In this document: one piece after another, positions 33,920 through 42,868 of the stretch
How positions within the stretch are numbered: the first letter of the stretch is position 1
Layout of the letters: every line of letters starts with the position of its first letter
From: Mesorhizobium amorphae
Lineage (GTDB): Bacteria; Pseudomonadota; Alphaproteobacteria; Rhizobiales; Rhizobiaceae
DNA length: 64,000 nucleotides
Reading direction: 5' to 3'
NCBI RefSeq assembly: GCF_014843845.1
Contig: NZ_JHQS01000046.1
Span: 50,694 to 114,693, forward strand
The notes under the pieces: model-generated
Told to the model about the DNA's origin: nothing
What the model saw: only the letters and a program-made list of their open reading frames with translations
Databases searched by the model: none
Program-made: the position numbers and the translations under genes

Positions 33920-34885
33920 TTACTTGCCGCGGCGGCGCAGGCCGTCGAAATAGACGATGACGATGATCAGTACGCCGGTGATGATGCGCTGCCAGAAGGC
34001 GTTGACGTTCAAGAGATTGGCGCCGTTGTTGATGGTGGCGAGGATGAAGGCGCCGAGCAGCGGTCCGTGCACGGAGCCGACGGCGCCGAACAGCGAGGTG
34101 CCGCCGATCACCGAGGAGGCGATCGCCTGCAGTTCCCAGCCCTCGGCCTGGGTCGGGTTGCCGATGCCGATGCGCGATGCCAGCAGCACGCCGACGAAGG
34201 CGGCGCACAGGCCGGACAGCGTATAGGCCATGTAGATGGTGCGCTGGACGTTGACGCCGGACAGGCGCGAGGCCTCGGCATTGGAGCCGACCGAGTACAG
34301 ATAGCGGCCCCAGCGGCTGTGGTGCAGGAAGATGTAGGCCGGGATGCCGACCAGGATCACCATCCAGAACAGATTGGGGACGCCGACGAAGGAGTTGCGC
34401 GAGAACTCCTGGAAGGCGTCGTTGTTGATCGAGATCGAGTTGCCGTTGGTCATCAGCAGGCCGATGCCGCGCAGCGAGGTCAGCGTCGCCAGCGTGATGA
34501 TGAAGGGCGGCAGGCCCATCTTGACGATGCCGAAGCCGTGGAACAGGCCAATAGCGACGCCGACCAGAAGCGTGATCAGGATGGCGAGGAAGACCGGCAC
34601 GCCGGCATTGATCAGCATGGCGGCGATGACGGTGGCGAAGCCGACCACCGCGCCGACGGAAAGGTCGATGCCGCCGGTGATGATGACGAAGGTCTGGCCG
34701 ACCGCCAGGATGGCGATCATCGAACCCTGGCGCAGCAGGTTCGAGATGTTGTTGCCCGAGGCGAAGCTTTGCGTCGCCACCGACAGGATGACCCACAACA
34801 GAATCAGCAGCGCCAGCAGCGTCAGCCCGAACAAGGCGTTGTAGTTGCGCTTCGGTTTTTCGGCGGCAATGGCCTCGGTGCTCAT
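33920..34885 (-). CDS. Sugar ABC transporter permease, RbsC type
   Basis: 321-aa inner-membrane protein with 8-10 helices and the RbsC signatures GGIDLSVGAVVGFATVIAAML near residue 75 and YSVGSNAEASRLSGVNVQR (coupling region) near residue 200. Its start overlaps the ATPase stop by 4 bases. With the neighbouring ATPase and binding protein it forms a CUT2-type importer, probably for L-fucose or a similar aldose. Confidence 0.92.
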   Translation of the reverse strand: MSTEAIAAEKPKRNYNALFGLTLLALLILLWVILSVATQSFASGNNISNLLRQGSMIAILAVGQTFVIITGGIDLSVGAVVGFATVIAAMLINAGVPVFLAILITLLVGVAIGLFHGFGIVKMGLPPFIITLATLTSLRGIGLLMTNGNSISINNDAFQEFSRNSFVGVPNLFWMVILVGIPAYIFLHHSRWGRYLYSVGSNAEASRLSGVNVQRTIYMAYTLSGLCAAFVGVLLASRIGIGNPTQAEGWELQAIASSVIGGTSLFGAVGSVHGPLLGAFILATINNGANLLNVNAFWQRIITGVLIIVIVYFDGLRRRGK

Positions 34886-36435
34886 TTCTGTCCTCCCAGT
34901 TTTTCTTGTTTCTCGGCGAGCGCCTGCGTGAGAATGTCCTCGTGATTGGCGGTACGGAACCCGTGCGTGGCCACCAGCTTGCCGCGCCGGAACACGTGCA
35001 GCGTGTCGGCCAGCTCATAGACCTCCGGGAGATAGGACGAGATCAGGATGATGCCGGCGCCCTTTGACAGCAGCGCACCGAACAGGCGGTAGATCTCGGC
35101 CTTGGTGCCGACATCGACGCCGACCGTCGGCTCGTCGAAGATGAACAGCTTGGCGCCGTGCGCCAGCCATTTGCCGATGACGATCTTCTGCTGGTTGCCG
35201 CCGGACAGGCTGGAGGCGAGCGCGCTCCGCGTCGGCGTCTTGATCCTGAGGCCCGCGATCTGGCGATCGGCTTCAGCTTTCTCCTTTGCGCCTGAGATCA
35301 GCATGTTGCTGGAGATGCGCTTGTAGATCGGCAGGTTGAGATTGAGGCCGACCGGCAAATTGAGGCACAGGCCCTGGTCGCGGCGGCTTTCCGGGGCCAG
35401 CGCCATGCCAAGCCTGATCGCGTCGTGCTCGGAATTGACCTGGACCGGCTTGCCTTCCCAAAGGATCTGGCCGGCCGATTTGCGGTGGCGGCCGTAAAGC
35501 GTGGTGACGAACTCGCTGCGGCCAGCGCCGATCAGGCCGTAGAGGCCGACGATCTCGCCGGCGCGCACCGACATCGACACATTTTCGAAGCCCTTGCCGG
35601 ACAGGTTCCTGGCTTCGACGATCATCGCGCCCGGCGTAAAGTGTTCCTTGTGGTAAACCTGCTCGATCGAGCGGTTGATCATCATCTTGACCAGTTCGGC
35701 GTCGTTGGTCTCGGCAATGTTCCTGGTGCCGACAAGCGTGCCGTCGCGTAGCACCGAGACGCGGTCGGCGAGCTCGAACACCTCTTCCATGCGATGGCTG
35801 ATGTAGATGATGGTGACGCCTTCGCCCTTCAGCCGGCGGATCAGCTTGAACAGCTGGTCGGCCTCCTTGCGGGTGAGATAGGCGGTCGGTTCGTCGAAGA
35901 TGAGGAATTTCGTGCCGCGCACCGTGGCGCGGGCGGCGGCGATCAGCTGCTGCTGGCCGATGGTGAGGTCGCCGAGCACGACATGCGCCGGCAAGTCGAA
36001 GCCGAGATCGTCGATGATCTTCTGCGCGTCCTTGACCATGGCGCGTTGCTGCAGGATGCCATAGCGCGAGTTCTCCTCGCCGAGGAACATGTTGGCGGCG
36101 ACCGTCAGGTGGCGGCAGAGCACGACCTCCTGGTGGACGGCATTGATGCCGAGCGCCATCGCCTCGTGCGGGGTCGCCAGCGCTTCGGACTTGCCCTCCC
36201 AGATGACGTCGCCGGAAGTGCGCGGCATGACGCCGGTCAGAAGCTTGATCAAGGTGGACTTGCCGGCGCCGTTCTCGCCGACGATAGCGTGGATCTCGCC
36301 GGACTTGAAGGCGAGGTCCACCGGCTTCAGCGCGTGCGTGCCGGGATATCGCTTCTCCAGCCCCTTGAGTTCGAGGATCGTCCTGCCGGGCTCCAAAGTC
36401 GGGGCCGGGTGCAGTTCCTGCGCCGTGGACGTCAT
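34882..36435 (-). CDS. Sugar ABC transporter ATP-binding protein, RbsA type (two nucleotide-binding domains)
   Basis: 517 aa from ATG 36435 with GGGAGGA upstream. The N-terminal domain is complete: Walker A GENGAGKSTLIKLLTGV, signature-like DLTIGQQQLIAAARATV, and DEPTAYLT. The C-terminal domain has the degenerate first motif GLIGAGRSEFVTTLYGR and an intact LSGGNQQKIVIGKWL and DEPTVGVDVG, as usual for RbsA/XylG proteins. Confidence 0.93.
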   Translation of the reverse strand: MTSTAQELHPAPTLEPGRTILELKGLEKRYPGTHALKPVDLAFKSGEIHAIVGENGAGKSTLIKLLTGVMPRTSGDVIWEGKSEALATPHEAMALGINAVHQEVVLCRHLTVAANMFLGEENSRYGILQQRAMVKDAQKIIDDLGFDLPAHVVLGDLTIGQQQLIAAARATVRGTKFLIFDEPTAYLTRKEADQLFKLIRRLKGEGVTIIYISHRMEEVFELADRVSVLRDGTLVGTRNIAETNDAELVKMMINRSIEQVYHKEHFTPGAMIVEARNLSGKGFENVSMSVRAGEIVGLYGLIGAGRSEFVTTLYGRHRKSAGQILWEGKPVQVNSEHDAIRLGMALAPESRRDQGLCLNLPVGLNLNLPIYKRISSNMLISGAKEKAEADRQIAGLRIKTPTRSALASSLSGGNQQKIVIGKWLAHGAKLFIFDEPTVGVDVGTKAEIYRLFGALLSKGAGIILISSYLPEVYELADTLHVFRRGKLVATHGFRTANHEDILTQALAEKQEKLGGQK

Positions 36436-36560
36436 GACAATCCTCCCAGATTGGTCCTGCGATTGGGCACGTAGACTAGAGGCTGCCGAGTCCCGGTGGT
36501 GTCGGGATGCGGGGTGTCTCCGGGGCAAGGGCCCCGGAGACGATGCGCCTGTGGCGATGC

Positions 36561-37556
36561 TTAGTCGAGCTTCGGGTTGAGCAGCGCGTCGATCTTCGGC
36601 TCTTTCATATTGGCCTTAGTGACCAGGTTGGCGCCGGTGTCGACATTGGCTTCAACCTTCTCGTTCTTCGAGGCGGCGAGCGCGGTCTTGATGCCGTCAT
36701 AGCCCATTCGGTACGGGTCCTGGACAACGAGGCCGGAAATGACGCCGTCATTGAGGAACTTGATCAGCTTCTCGTCGCTGTCGAAACCGATCAGGCCGAC
36801 CTTGCCGGCAAGGTTGTTCTCGGCGATCGCCTGGCCGACGCCCTGCGCCATGATCAGGTTGGAGGCGAAGATGCCCTTCAGGTCGGGGTTGGCGGTGATC
36901 AGGTCGGTGGCGATGTTGAGGCCGGTCGTGGCCTGGCCGTCGGCATATTTGTCGGCGATCAGTTCGAGGCCCGGATATTTCGCCTTGAGCTGTTCCTTGA
37001 AACCCTGAGCGCGCTGCTCGAGCGAGCCGGCGCCGGGAAGCGCGGTGATGAGCGCAACCTTGCCCTCGACCTTGCCGCCGTTGGCCTCGCCGATGGCCGC
37101 GGCGAGGCCGTCAGCGGCGACGCGGCCGCCCTGGACGTTGTCGGTGGTCAGGAACGAGGTGAAGGCCTTGGAGTCGGCGCCGGAGTCGATGCCGATGACC
37201 TTGACCTTGCTTGCTGCCTCATCGATCGGCTTGCCGAGCGCCTTGGCTTCGGTCGGCGCGATGACGACGGCGGCCGGGTTGCCGGCGACGGCGTTCTCGA
37301 GGATCGAGATCTGGCCGTTGACGTCGGTTTCGGCCTGAGCGCCGAGCTCTGGTACGTTGACGCCGAGGTCCTTGCCGGCCTTGCGGGCGCCGGCCAGCAC
37401 GATCTGCCAGTAGAAGGAGGTGGTGTCCTTGACGATGATCGGGATGGTCACGTCCGCCGCCGAAGCCGGCGCCGAGTGCATGGCGCCTGCAAGCATCGAG
37501 GCGGCCGCAAGTGCCACAAGTGAGCGGCGGTTGAGAATGCTGGTCACGAATTTCAT
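36561..37556 (-). CDS. Sugar ABC transporter periplasmic binding protein, RbsB type
   Basis: 331 aa with signal peptide ending SAPASA-AD. The periplasmic-binding-protein I fold is shown by TIPIIVKDTTSFYWQIVLAGARKAGKDLG at the mature N-terminus, the GNPAAVVIAPTEAKAL segment, IDSGAD, and GFDSDEKLIKFLNDGVISGLVVQDPY near the C-terminus. First gene of the operon 37556-32005. A 20-nt element shared with the uxaA-like promoter lies 73 bp upstream. Confidence 0.93.
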   Translation of the reverse strand: MKFVTSILNRRSLVALAAASMLAGAMHSAPASAADVTIPIIVKDTTSFYWQIVLAGARKAGKDLGVNVPELGAQAETDVNGQISILENAVAGNPAAVVIAPTEAKALGKPIDEAASKVKVIGIDSGADSKAFTSFLTTDNVQGGRVAADGLAAAIGEANGGKVEGKVALITALPGAGSLEQRAQGFKEQLKAKYPGLELIADKYADGQATTGLNIATDLITANPDLKGIFASNLIMAQGVGQAIAENNLAGKVGLIGFDSDEKLIKFLNDGVISGLVVQDPYRMGYDGIKTALAASKNEKVEANVDTGANLVTKANMKEPKIDALLNPKLD

Positions 37557-37892
37557 GAGGGTTCCTCCCTAGATCGCCCGGTGAAGGTTACGGAAGCTCC
37601 ATTCGGATAGGCGCGGCCCAAACAGAACTTTATCAATAAAAAACATTTGCCGCTTTTTGATAGTGCATCGATCCGGCCGACGCAAGCGGTGTTTCGTATC
37701 GTCTCCGCGTGGCCTCGACAGGAGGCAAGCCTCCCTCCGCCGATCCTCTTTGCCACGTTCGGATGCTTCCGATCCTCTCTGACCGCTATGGAATATTAAT
37801 TCCATTGATGTGTCAATGTGGAACATTCATTCTCTCGCGATCGTGAAGCCTTTTTCATGCCGACCACCTGGCCGGACAATAGGCTCGTTGCC
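37557..37892 (-). promoter_or_regulatory. Promoter region of the RbsABC-type operon
   Basis: 336 bp without a credible gene. It holds the shared element TTTATCAATAAAAAACATTT (37629-37648) and an inverted repeat TGGAAT-ATTA-ATTCCA (37789-37804). The latter is followed by a related partial copy, TGGAACATTCA. Confidence 0.6.
37629..37648. promoter_or_regulatory. Shared 20-nt element, copy 1
   Basis: TTTATCAATAAAAAACATTT is identical at 17 of 20 positions to 40527-40546 in front of the UxaA-type gene. Both lie about 70 bp upstream of leftward genes of the same pathway, so it is a candidate operator for the GntR-type regulator at 40718. Confidence 0.55.
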
Positions 37893-38891
37893 TCAGCCTA
37901 GCGCCTGCACCACCGTATAGGGATCGTATCTGGCGAACTCTGCTGGCGGCACACGAATTTCGAGCAGTTCCAGATTGCGCGTCAGATTGGCCGGCTTGGC
38001 CGTGCCGGTCAGCACGGAAGCGACGACAGGTTCGTGCAGCGGGAACTGGAAGGCCGCGGCCGCGAGCGGGTAGCCGCCCTCGGCGGCGATCTTCTCCATC
38101 GCGCCGACGCGGTCGAGAATGTCCTTGCCGGCCGGCTGGTAGTCGAAATGCGCGCCCTGCACCGGGCCGGTTGCCAGAATGCCCGAGTTGAACACGCCGC
38201 CGATGATCAGCGAGGTCTGCCGCTGCCGGCAAAGCGGCAGCAATTCGGCTTCGGCGCTGCGGTCGAGCAGCGAGTAGCGGCTGGCGAGCAGGATGCAGTC
38301 GAGCGGCGCACGGTTGAGCACGTCGAGGCAGATCTGCACTTCATTGACACCGAGGCCATAGGCGGAAATCGTGCCTGATGTCTTAAGCTCGTCGAGCGCC
38401 TTCAGCCCTCCATCCATCAGCTGGCGGAAATGCAGCTTCGTCTTCTCGACGCTGTGCGTGTAGGTGCCGATGTCGTGGACAAACAGGATGTCCATCCTGT
38501 TTAGGCCGAGCCGGGCATAAGAGAATTCCACCGAGCGCATGATGCCGTCATAGGAATAATCGTAGTCGAGCGCGAAGGGCAGCGGATCGACATAGGAATG
38601 ATCGGGCACCTGGTCCTCCGGCACGGGGCGGAACAGCCGGCCGACCTTGGTCGAGAGCACATAGGAGTCGCGCGGCTTATAGCGCAGGAAGTCGCCGAAG
38701 CGGCGTTCCGACAGGCCGAAGCCATAGAAGGGCGCGGTATCGAAATAGCGCAGGCCGGCGTCCCAGGCGGTCTGCAGCGTTTCCATCGCCACATCGCGCG
38801 AACAGGCCCGGTAGAGCCCGCCGATGGCCGCGCCGCCGAAGCTTATTTCGGTGACGTCGAGCGGAGTTGTGCCGATGCGGCGCTTGTTCAT
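37893..38891 (-). CDS. Aldo/keto reductase, L-fucose (D-threo-aldose) 1-dehydrogenase-like
   Basis: 332 aa. Catalytic tetrad Asp in YFDTAPFYG, Tyr in the same motif, Lys in STKVGR, His in FVHDIG. The GLSERRFGDFLRYKPRDSYVLSTKVGRLF block and overall length fit the D-threo-aldose 1-dehydrogenase/pyridoxal dehydrogenase branch, which oxidises L-fucose, D-arabinose or L-galactose to the lactone. It lies 61 bp after the UxaA-type gene and shares its transcript. Confidence 0.85.
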   Translation of the reverse strand: MNKRRIGTTPLDVTEISFGGAAIGGLYRACSRDVAMETLQTAWDAGLRYFDTAPFYGFGLSERRFGDFLRYKPRDSYVLSTKVGRLFRPVPEDQVPDHSYVDPLPFALDYDYSYDGIMRSVEFSYARLGLNRMDILFVHDIGTYTHSVEKTKLHFRQLMDGGLKALDELKTSGTISAYGLGVNEVQICLDVLNRAPLDCILLASRYSLLDRSAEAELLPLCRQRQTSLIIGGVFNSGILATGPVQGAHFDYQPAGKDILDRVGAMEKIAAEGGYPLAAAAFQFPLHEPVVASVLTGTAKPANLTRNLELLEIRVPPAEFARYDPYTVVQALG

Positions 38892-38952
38892 TGCAAAGCC
38901 TCCCCTTCCGGCCGTCGGCCGGTTTGTAGATGTCTGGTTGGTCGAGGCTGGT

Positions 38953-40458
38953 CTACAGCGTCGCTCCGAGGTGCCAGGGCACGAACTCGTTGTCGCCGTA
39001 GCCGAACGCCTCGCTCTTGGTCTTGCGGCCCGAAGCCGTCTCGACGATCAGCTCGAAGATCTCGCGACCCATGCCGGCGATGGTCTTCTCACCCGAAGCG
39101 ATGACGCCGCAGTTGACGTCCATGTCCTCTTCCATGGTGTGATACATGGTCGAGTTGCTGGCGACCTTGATCGACGGCGTCGGCCGGCAGCCGAAGCAGG
39201 AGCCGCGGCCGGTGGTGAAGACGATGACATTGGCGCCGCCCGCCACCTGGCCAGTGGCCGAGACCGGGTCGTAGCCGGGCGTATCCATGAACACCAAGCC
39301 GTGTCCGCTGACCTTCTCGGCATAGCCGAAGACGCCGTTGAGCGGCGTCTGGCCGCCCTTGGCGACGGCGCCCAGCGACTTCTCCAGGATGGTGGTCAGC
39401 CCGCCGCGCTTGTTGCCGGGCGAGGGGTTGTTATCGATCGAGGCGCCATGCTTGGCGACATGATCCTCCCACCATTTGATATAACCGTCGAGCTTGGCGG
39501 CGATTTCCGGGCTCGCGGCGCGGTAGGCAAGCAGATGCTCGGCGCCGTAGATCTCCGTCGTCTCGGACAGGATGCCGATGCCGCCGACGTCAGCCAGGAT
39601 GTCGACGGCAGCACCCAGCGCCGGATTGGCGGTGATGCCGGACATGCCGTCGGAGCCGCCGCATTGCAGGCCGACGACGATCTCGCTGACCGGGATCGGC
39701 TCACGCTTCAGCTTACCGACTTCCTCGGCGATCTCGGCCAGCACGCCCATCGCCTTTTCGACCGATTTGCGCGAGCCGCCGGCCTCCTGGATGTTGAAAT
39801 GGCGTTTGCCGGCGGCGACGCCCTTCTGGCCGTAAAGGGTAAGCTGATTGACCTCGCAGCCCAGGCCCACCATCAGCACGCCGCCGAAATTCGGATGGCG
39901 GGCATAGCCGGCCAGCGTGCGATGCAAAACCATCATGCCGTCGCCGGTGCCGCTCATGCCGCAGCCCTGGCCGTGGACGATCGGCACGAAGCCGTCGATC
40001 CCCGGATATTTCGGCAGCAGCTCGCGGTTGGCCTGGTCGGCGATGGCGTGGCAGACGGTGGCCGAGCAATTGACGCTTGCGACGATGCCGATGAAGTTGC
40101 GCGTGCCGGCGCGTCCGTCGGCACGGCGGTAGCCCATGAAGGTGCGGGCGCGGTCGGCCTCGGTGGCGTGCTCGGCCTCGCTCGGCGGCACCACCGGCAG
40201 GCGGCCGGACTCGAAGACCAGATTGTGCGAATGGACATGTTCGCCGGGCGCGATGTCCTGCGTGGCGCGGCCGATCGCCTGGGCATACTTCACCACCGCC
40301 TCGCCGGCCGCGATCGGCTTGATCGCCACCTTGTGGCCGGGCTCGATCAGCGCGGCGGCAACGGCGCCGCCCGGCAGCACCGTGCCGATCTCGATGCGGC
40401 CGTTGGCGACCGCGACATTGTCGGCCGGGGAAAGAAGAATGCTGTTTGCGGCGTTCAC
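38953..40458 (-). CDS. UxaA-family sugar-acid dehydratase (altronate/L-fuconate dehydratase type)
   Basis: 501 aa from GTG 40458, which has AGGAA 7 nt upstream; an in-frame ATG at 40503 lacks a ribosome-binding site. N-terminal SAF domain (about residues 10-95, with EPGHKVAIKPIAAGEAVVKYAQAIG) and long C-terminal catalytic domain with cysteines in GLQCGGSDGMSGIT and GRGSCFGCRPTPSIKVASN, likely Fe-S ligands. UxaA proteins dehydrate D-altronate. UxaA-like proteins also occur in the Campylobacter fucose locus, so L-fuconate dehydration is a reasonable reading given the neighbours. Confidence 0.85.
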   Translation of the reverse strand: MNAANSILLSPADNVAVANGRIEIGTVLPGGAVAAALIEPGHKVAIKPIAAGEAVVKYAQAIGRATQDIAPGEHVHSHNLVFESGRLPVVPPSEAEHATEADRARTFMGYRRADGRAGTRNFIGIVASVNCSATVCHAIADQANRELLPKYPGIDGFVPIVHGQGCGMSGTGDGMMVLHRTLAGYARHPNFGGVLMVGLGCEVNQLTLYGQKGVAAGKRHFNIQEAGGSRKSVEKAMGVLAEIAEEVGKLKREPIPVSEIVVGLQCGGSDGMSGITANPALGAAVDILADVGGIGILSETTEIYGAEHLLAYRAASPEIAAKLDGYIKWWEDHVAKHGASIDNNPSPGNKRGGLTTILEKSLGAVAKGGQTPLNGVFGYAEKVSGHGLVFMDTPGYDPVSATGQVAGGANVIVFTTGRGSCFGCRPTPSIKVASNSTMYHTMEEDMDVNCGVIASGEKTIAGMGREIFELIVETASGRKTKSEAFGYGDNEFVPWHLGATL

Positions 40459-40526
40459 GGACAGTTTCCTGGGGGTTCCTGGGATGCGCTGGCGGATTGA
40501 CATCAGCCTGTTTGCAGATAATGTCT

Positions 40527-40546
40527 TTTATCGTGAAAAAACATTT
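40527..40546. promoter_or_regulatory. Shared 20-nt element, copy 2
   Basis: TTTATCGTGAAAAAACATTT lies 69 bp upstream of the GTG start of the UxaA-type gene, in the gap shared with the divergent regulator at 40718. See copy 1 at 37629. Confidence 0.55.
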
Positions 40547-40717
40547 TTACGTCAATCGTTTTTTCGAAAGACCGTGCGCCCGGTGGATGCATGGAGGATA
40601 GGGAACGGCGCCTGACACGGAAAGCGATTCCGCTTTTCCTAGGCATGCGCTAGGAACATCTGTCATAGCGCGCTTCAAGCCGGCCACAGCAAGCGCCGGC
40701 GCGCAACGGGGCAGGGG

Positions 40718-41635
40718 ATGTCGAAGAGCAACAACGTCTACAAGGACGCCTACAACCGCTGTTTGCGGCTGCTCGATGAAACGAAGAGCCTGCCGTCGGA
40801 GCCGGAGCTCGGCACGCTGCTTGGCGTCAGCCGCACCACAGTGCGCAGCATCCTGGCGCGCATGGAAGAAACCGGGCTGATCGCCTGGAACAAGCGCAGC
40901 AAGACGGTTCTGCGCGCGCCGCGGCCGGACGATTTCTTTCCCGAGGAAGAAACCGACACGCTGGCCGAGATCATCGAGCGCTCCTTCATGCGGAGGCTGC
41001 TCGCCGGCGGCGCGGAAGCCGGCATGCAGATTAACGAGCTCGAGCTGGCGCGCGAGATCGGCGTCGGCACCACCAGCGTGCGCGAGTTCCTGATCCGCTT
41101 TTCCCGCTTCGGCCTGATCGAGAAGCGGCGCAACAGCCACTGGGTGCTGAAGGGTTTTACGCGAGCCTTCGCGCTCGAACTGACCGAAATCCGCGAGATG
41201 TTCGAACTGCGCTCGGCGGCAGCGTTTGCCGCCTTGCCGGAAGAAAGCCCGGTCTGGGCCGATCTCGACCGGCTGGAGGACGAGCATCGTCTGCTGGCGC
41301 GCGAGATCGCCTCCCGCTTCAACGAGTTTTCCGAGCTGGACGAGCGCTTCCACCGGCTGATCCACCGCGCCTCGCACAACCGCTTCATCGTCGATTTCTA
41401 TGACGTCATCGCCATGATCTTCCACTACCACTACCAGTGGAACAAGGCGCAGGAGCGCGAGCGGAACGAAGTCGCTGTCGCCGAGCATCTGGTCTATATC
41501 GCGGCGCTCAAATCGCGCGATCTCGGCAAGGTCGATGCCGCCTGCCGCAAGCATCTGAAGTCGGCGCGCAACACGCTCTTGACCTCCATCCCCGAGGCCG
41601 GCAGCCGCAACGTGCTTGATGCGCGCCGTGCCTGA
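40718..41635 (+). CDS. GntR-type regulator with two winged-helix domains and FCD-like C-terminus
   Basis: 305 aa. The first helix-turn-helix is LPSEPELGTLLGVSRTTVRS (about residues 26-45), with its wing GLIAWNKRSKTVL. A second unit follows near residues 105-145 (INELELAREIGVGTTSVREF, then GLIEKRRNSHWVL). The rest looks like an FCD effector domain (FSELDERFHRLIHRASHNRF; later EHLVYIAALKSRDLGKVDAACRKHL). Ordinary FadR-type proteins have one winged helix in about 230 aa. Divergent from the UxaA-type gene, so it probably controls the fucose-type pathway. Confidence 0.85.
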   Translation: MSKSNNVYKDAYNRCLRLLDETKSLPSEPELGTLLGVSRTTVRSILARMEETGLIAWNKRSKTVLRAPRPDDFFPEEETDTLAEIIERSFMRRLLAGGAEAGMQINELELAREIGVGTTSVREFLIRFSRFGLIEKRRNSHWVLKGFTRAFALELTEIREMFELRSAAAFAALPEESPVWADLDRLEDEHRLLAREIASRFNEFSELDERFHRLIHRASHNRFIVDFYDVIAMIFHYHYQWNKAQERERNEVAVAEHLVYIAALKSRDLGKVDAACRKHLKSARNTLLTSIPEAGSRNVLDARRA

Positions 41636-41658
41636 CCGGATCGATGCGACGCACTTCT

Positions 41659-41707
41659 ATGCATGTCGTTGTCCCAAAACCGCTGCACACTTTTGGGCGA
41701 CATGCAT
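41659..41707. repeat. Structured intergenic repeat, copy 2
   Basis: Outer arms ATGCATGTCG (41659-41668) and CGACATGCAT (41698-41707) with inner arms CCCAAAA/TTTTGGG; core AAACCGCTGCACACTTT. Lies after the GntR-type regulator gene. Confidence 0.75.
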
Positions 41708-41802
41708 TGGTCGCGCCGCGTTGCCGCAGCAATGATTTGACGATTTTCGCCCGGTCGGCCGCGTGCTAGGTATCTGCCGTTGCTGATCAAAGAGGCGGGT
41801 CC

Positions 41803-42183
41803 TTGAACATCCGGCGGAGACGATGGAGCATGCCGGCCGCGCTTGTCGCGGCCTATCTGCTGCTCATCCAGACGACGCTAGGCGCGTTCGCTTTCGCCAC
41901 GGCGCCGGATGCTGCGCTGCTCGACGCCTTCGGCAACGTCATCTGTACCCACGAGGGCGCTGCCCAGCCTTCCGGCGGCGATCCGCACCAGCAGCATATG
42001 CCGGCCTGCTGCATGCTCGGCTGCAGCATGACTTCCGTAGTTCATGCGCCGCCGCCGTGCGACGCCGGCGCATTGGCCACGAGTGTCTCCTTCGAGGCTG
42101 TCGCCTTCGTGCTGCCGGCCTTCAGGCATCTCGATTTCGCCCGTGATCGCTCTCCATCGAACCCGCGTGCGCCACCGGCTTGA
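41803..42183 (+). CDS. DUF2946-like exported Cys/His-rich protein
   Basis: 126 aa from TTG 41803 (ATG 41830 is possible). N-terminal hydrophobic segment MPAALVAAYLLLIQTTLGAFAFA, then a Cys/His-rich part ICTHEGAAQP...HQQHMPACCMLGCSM that could bind copper. The pattern resembles DUF2946 proteins, which often sit next to copper genes. It precedes PCuAC by 98 bases and is probably the first gene of the copper operon. Confidence 0.65.
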   Translation: MNIRRRRWSMPAALVAAYLLLIQTTLGAFAFATAPDAALLDAFGNVICTHEGAAQPSGGDPHQQHMPACCMLGCSMTSVVHAPPPCDAGALATSVSFEAVAFVLPAFRHLDFARDRSPSNPRAPPA

Positions 42184-42281
42184 GCCAGCGCGGCCTCGCG
42201 GAACCTTTCGCGGGCGCATTCATCCAACGCTGAACTGATCGCGACCGGCCAACGGCGCGATATCGTATCCATGGAGCCATC

Positions 42282-42830
42282 ATGTCTCAGTTTTTCCGTG
42301 CCGGCGCGCATGCGCGCGCGCCCGGCCATAGAAACACCCCTCCGTTCGAGCAATGCCTCGGCATCCTTGTCTTCGTCCTCGCTTTGCTATTCGTCGGCGC
42401 CCCGTCGGCCTTCGCGCATGAATTCAAGGTCGGCGACCTCGAGATCGAACATCCCTGGTCGCGCGCAACGCCTGCCGGCGCCAAGGTGGCGGGCGGCTAT
42501 TTCACGGTCACCAACAAAGGCAGCGCGCCGGACCGGCTGCTGTCGATTTCATCCGATGTCTCGGACAAGGCCGAACTGCATGAGATGGGCGTCACGGACG
42601 GCATCATGACCATGCGGCCGGTCAGCGGCGGCCTCGAAATCCCTGCCGGCGGCAAGGTCGTGCTGAAGCCCGGCGCCTATCATCTGATGTTCATGGGCCT
42701 GAAGCGCCAGCCCAAGCAAGGCGAGAAGTTCTCCGCCACGCTGACCTTCGAGAAGGCGGGAACTGTCACTGTCGAGTTCGCCGTCGAAGGCATGGGCGAA
42801 ACGGGTGGCATGGACGATCACGCCAATTGA
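42282..42830 (+). CDS. PCu(A)C-type periplasmic copper chaperone
   Basis: 182 aa with GGAG 8 nt before ATG 42282. A long N-terminal region with hydrophobic helix LGILVFVLALLFVGAPSAFA is cleaved or anchors the protein. The mature part HEFKVGDLEIEHPWSRATPAG and the copper-binding H-x-M...M...H-x-M pattern (LHEMGVTDGIMTMRP and YHLMFMGL) identify the PCuAC (DUF461) family, which supplies Cu(I) to cytochrome oxidase. Confidence 0.9.
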   Translation: MSQFFRAGAHARAPGHRNTPPFEQCLGILVFVLALLFVGAPSAFAHEFKVGDLEIEHPWSRATPAGAKVAGGYFTVTNKGSAPDRLLSISSDVSDKAELHEMGVTDGIMTMRPVSGGLEIPAGGKVVLKPGAYHLMFMGLKRQPKQGEKFSATLTFEKAGTVTVEFAVEGMGETGGMDDHAN

Positions 42831-42868
42831 GCCAGCTTCCACAAATTTTGAGAATCAGAGGGACCATC

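Noticed and set aside
32879..34945. 688-aa open frame antisense to the alcohol dehydrogenase and permease
   Set aside because: Long Asp/Gln/Gly-rich shadow typical of the antisense of high-GC genes; the minus-strand genes are well supported.
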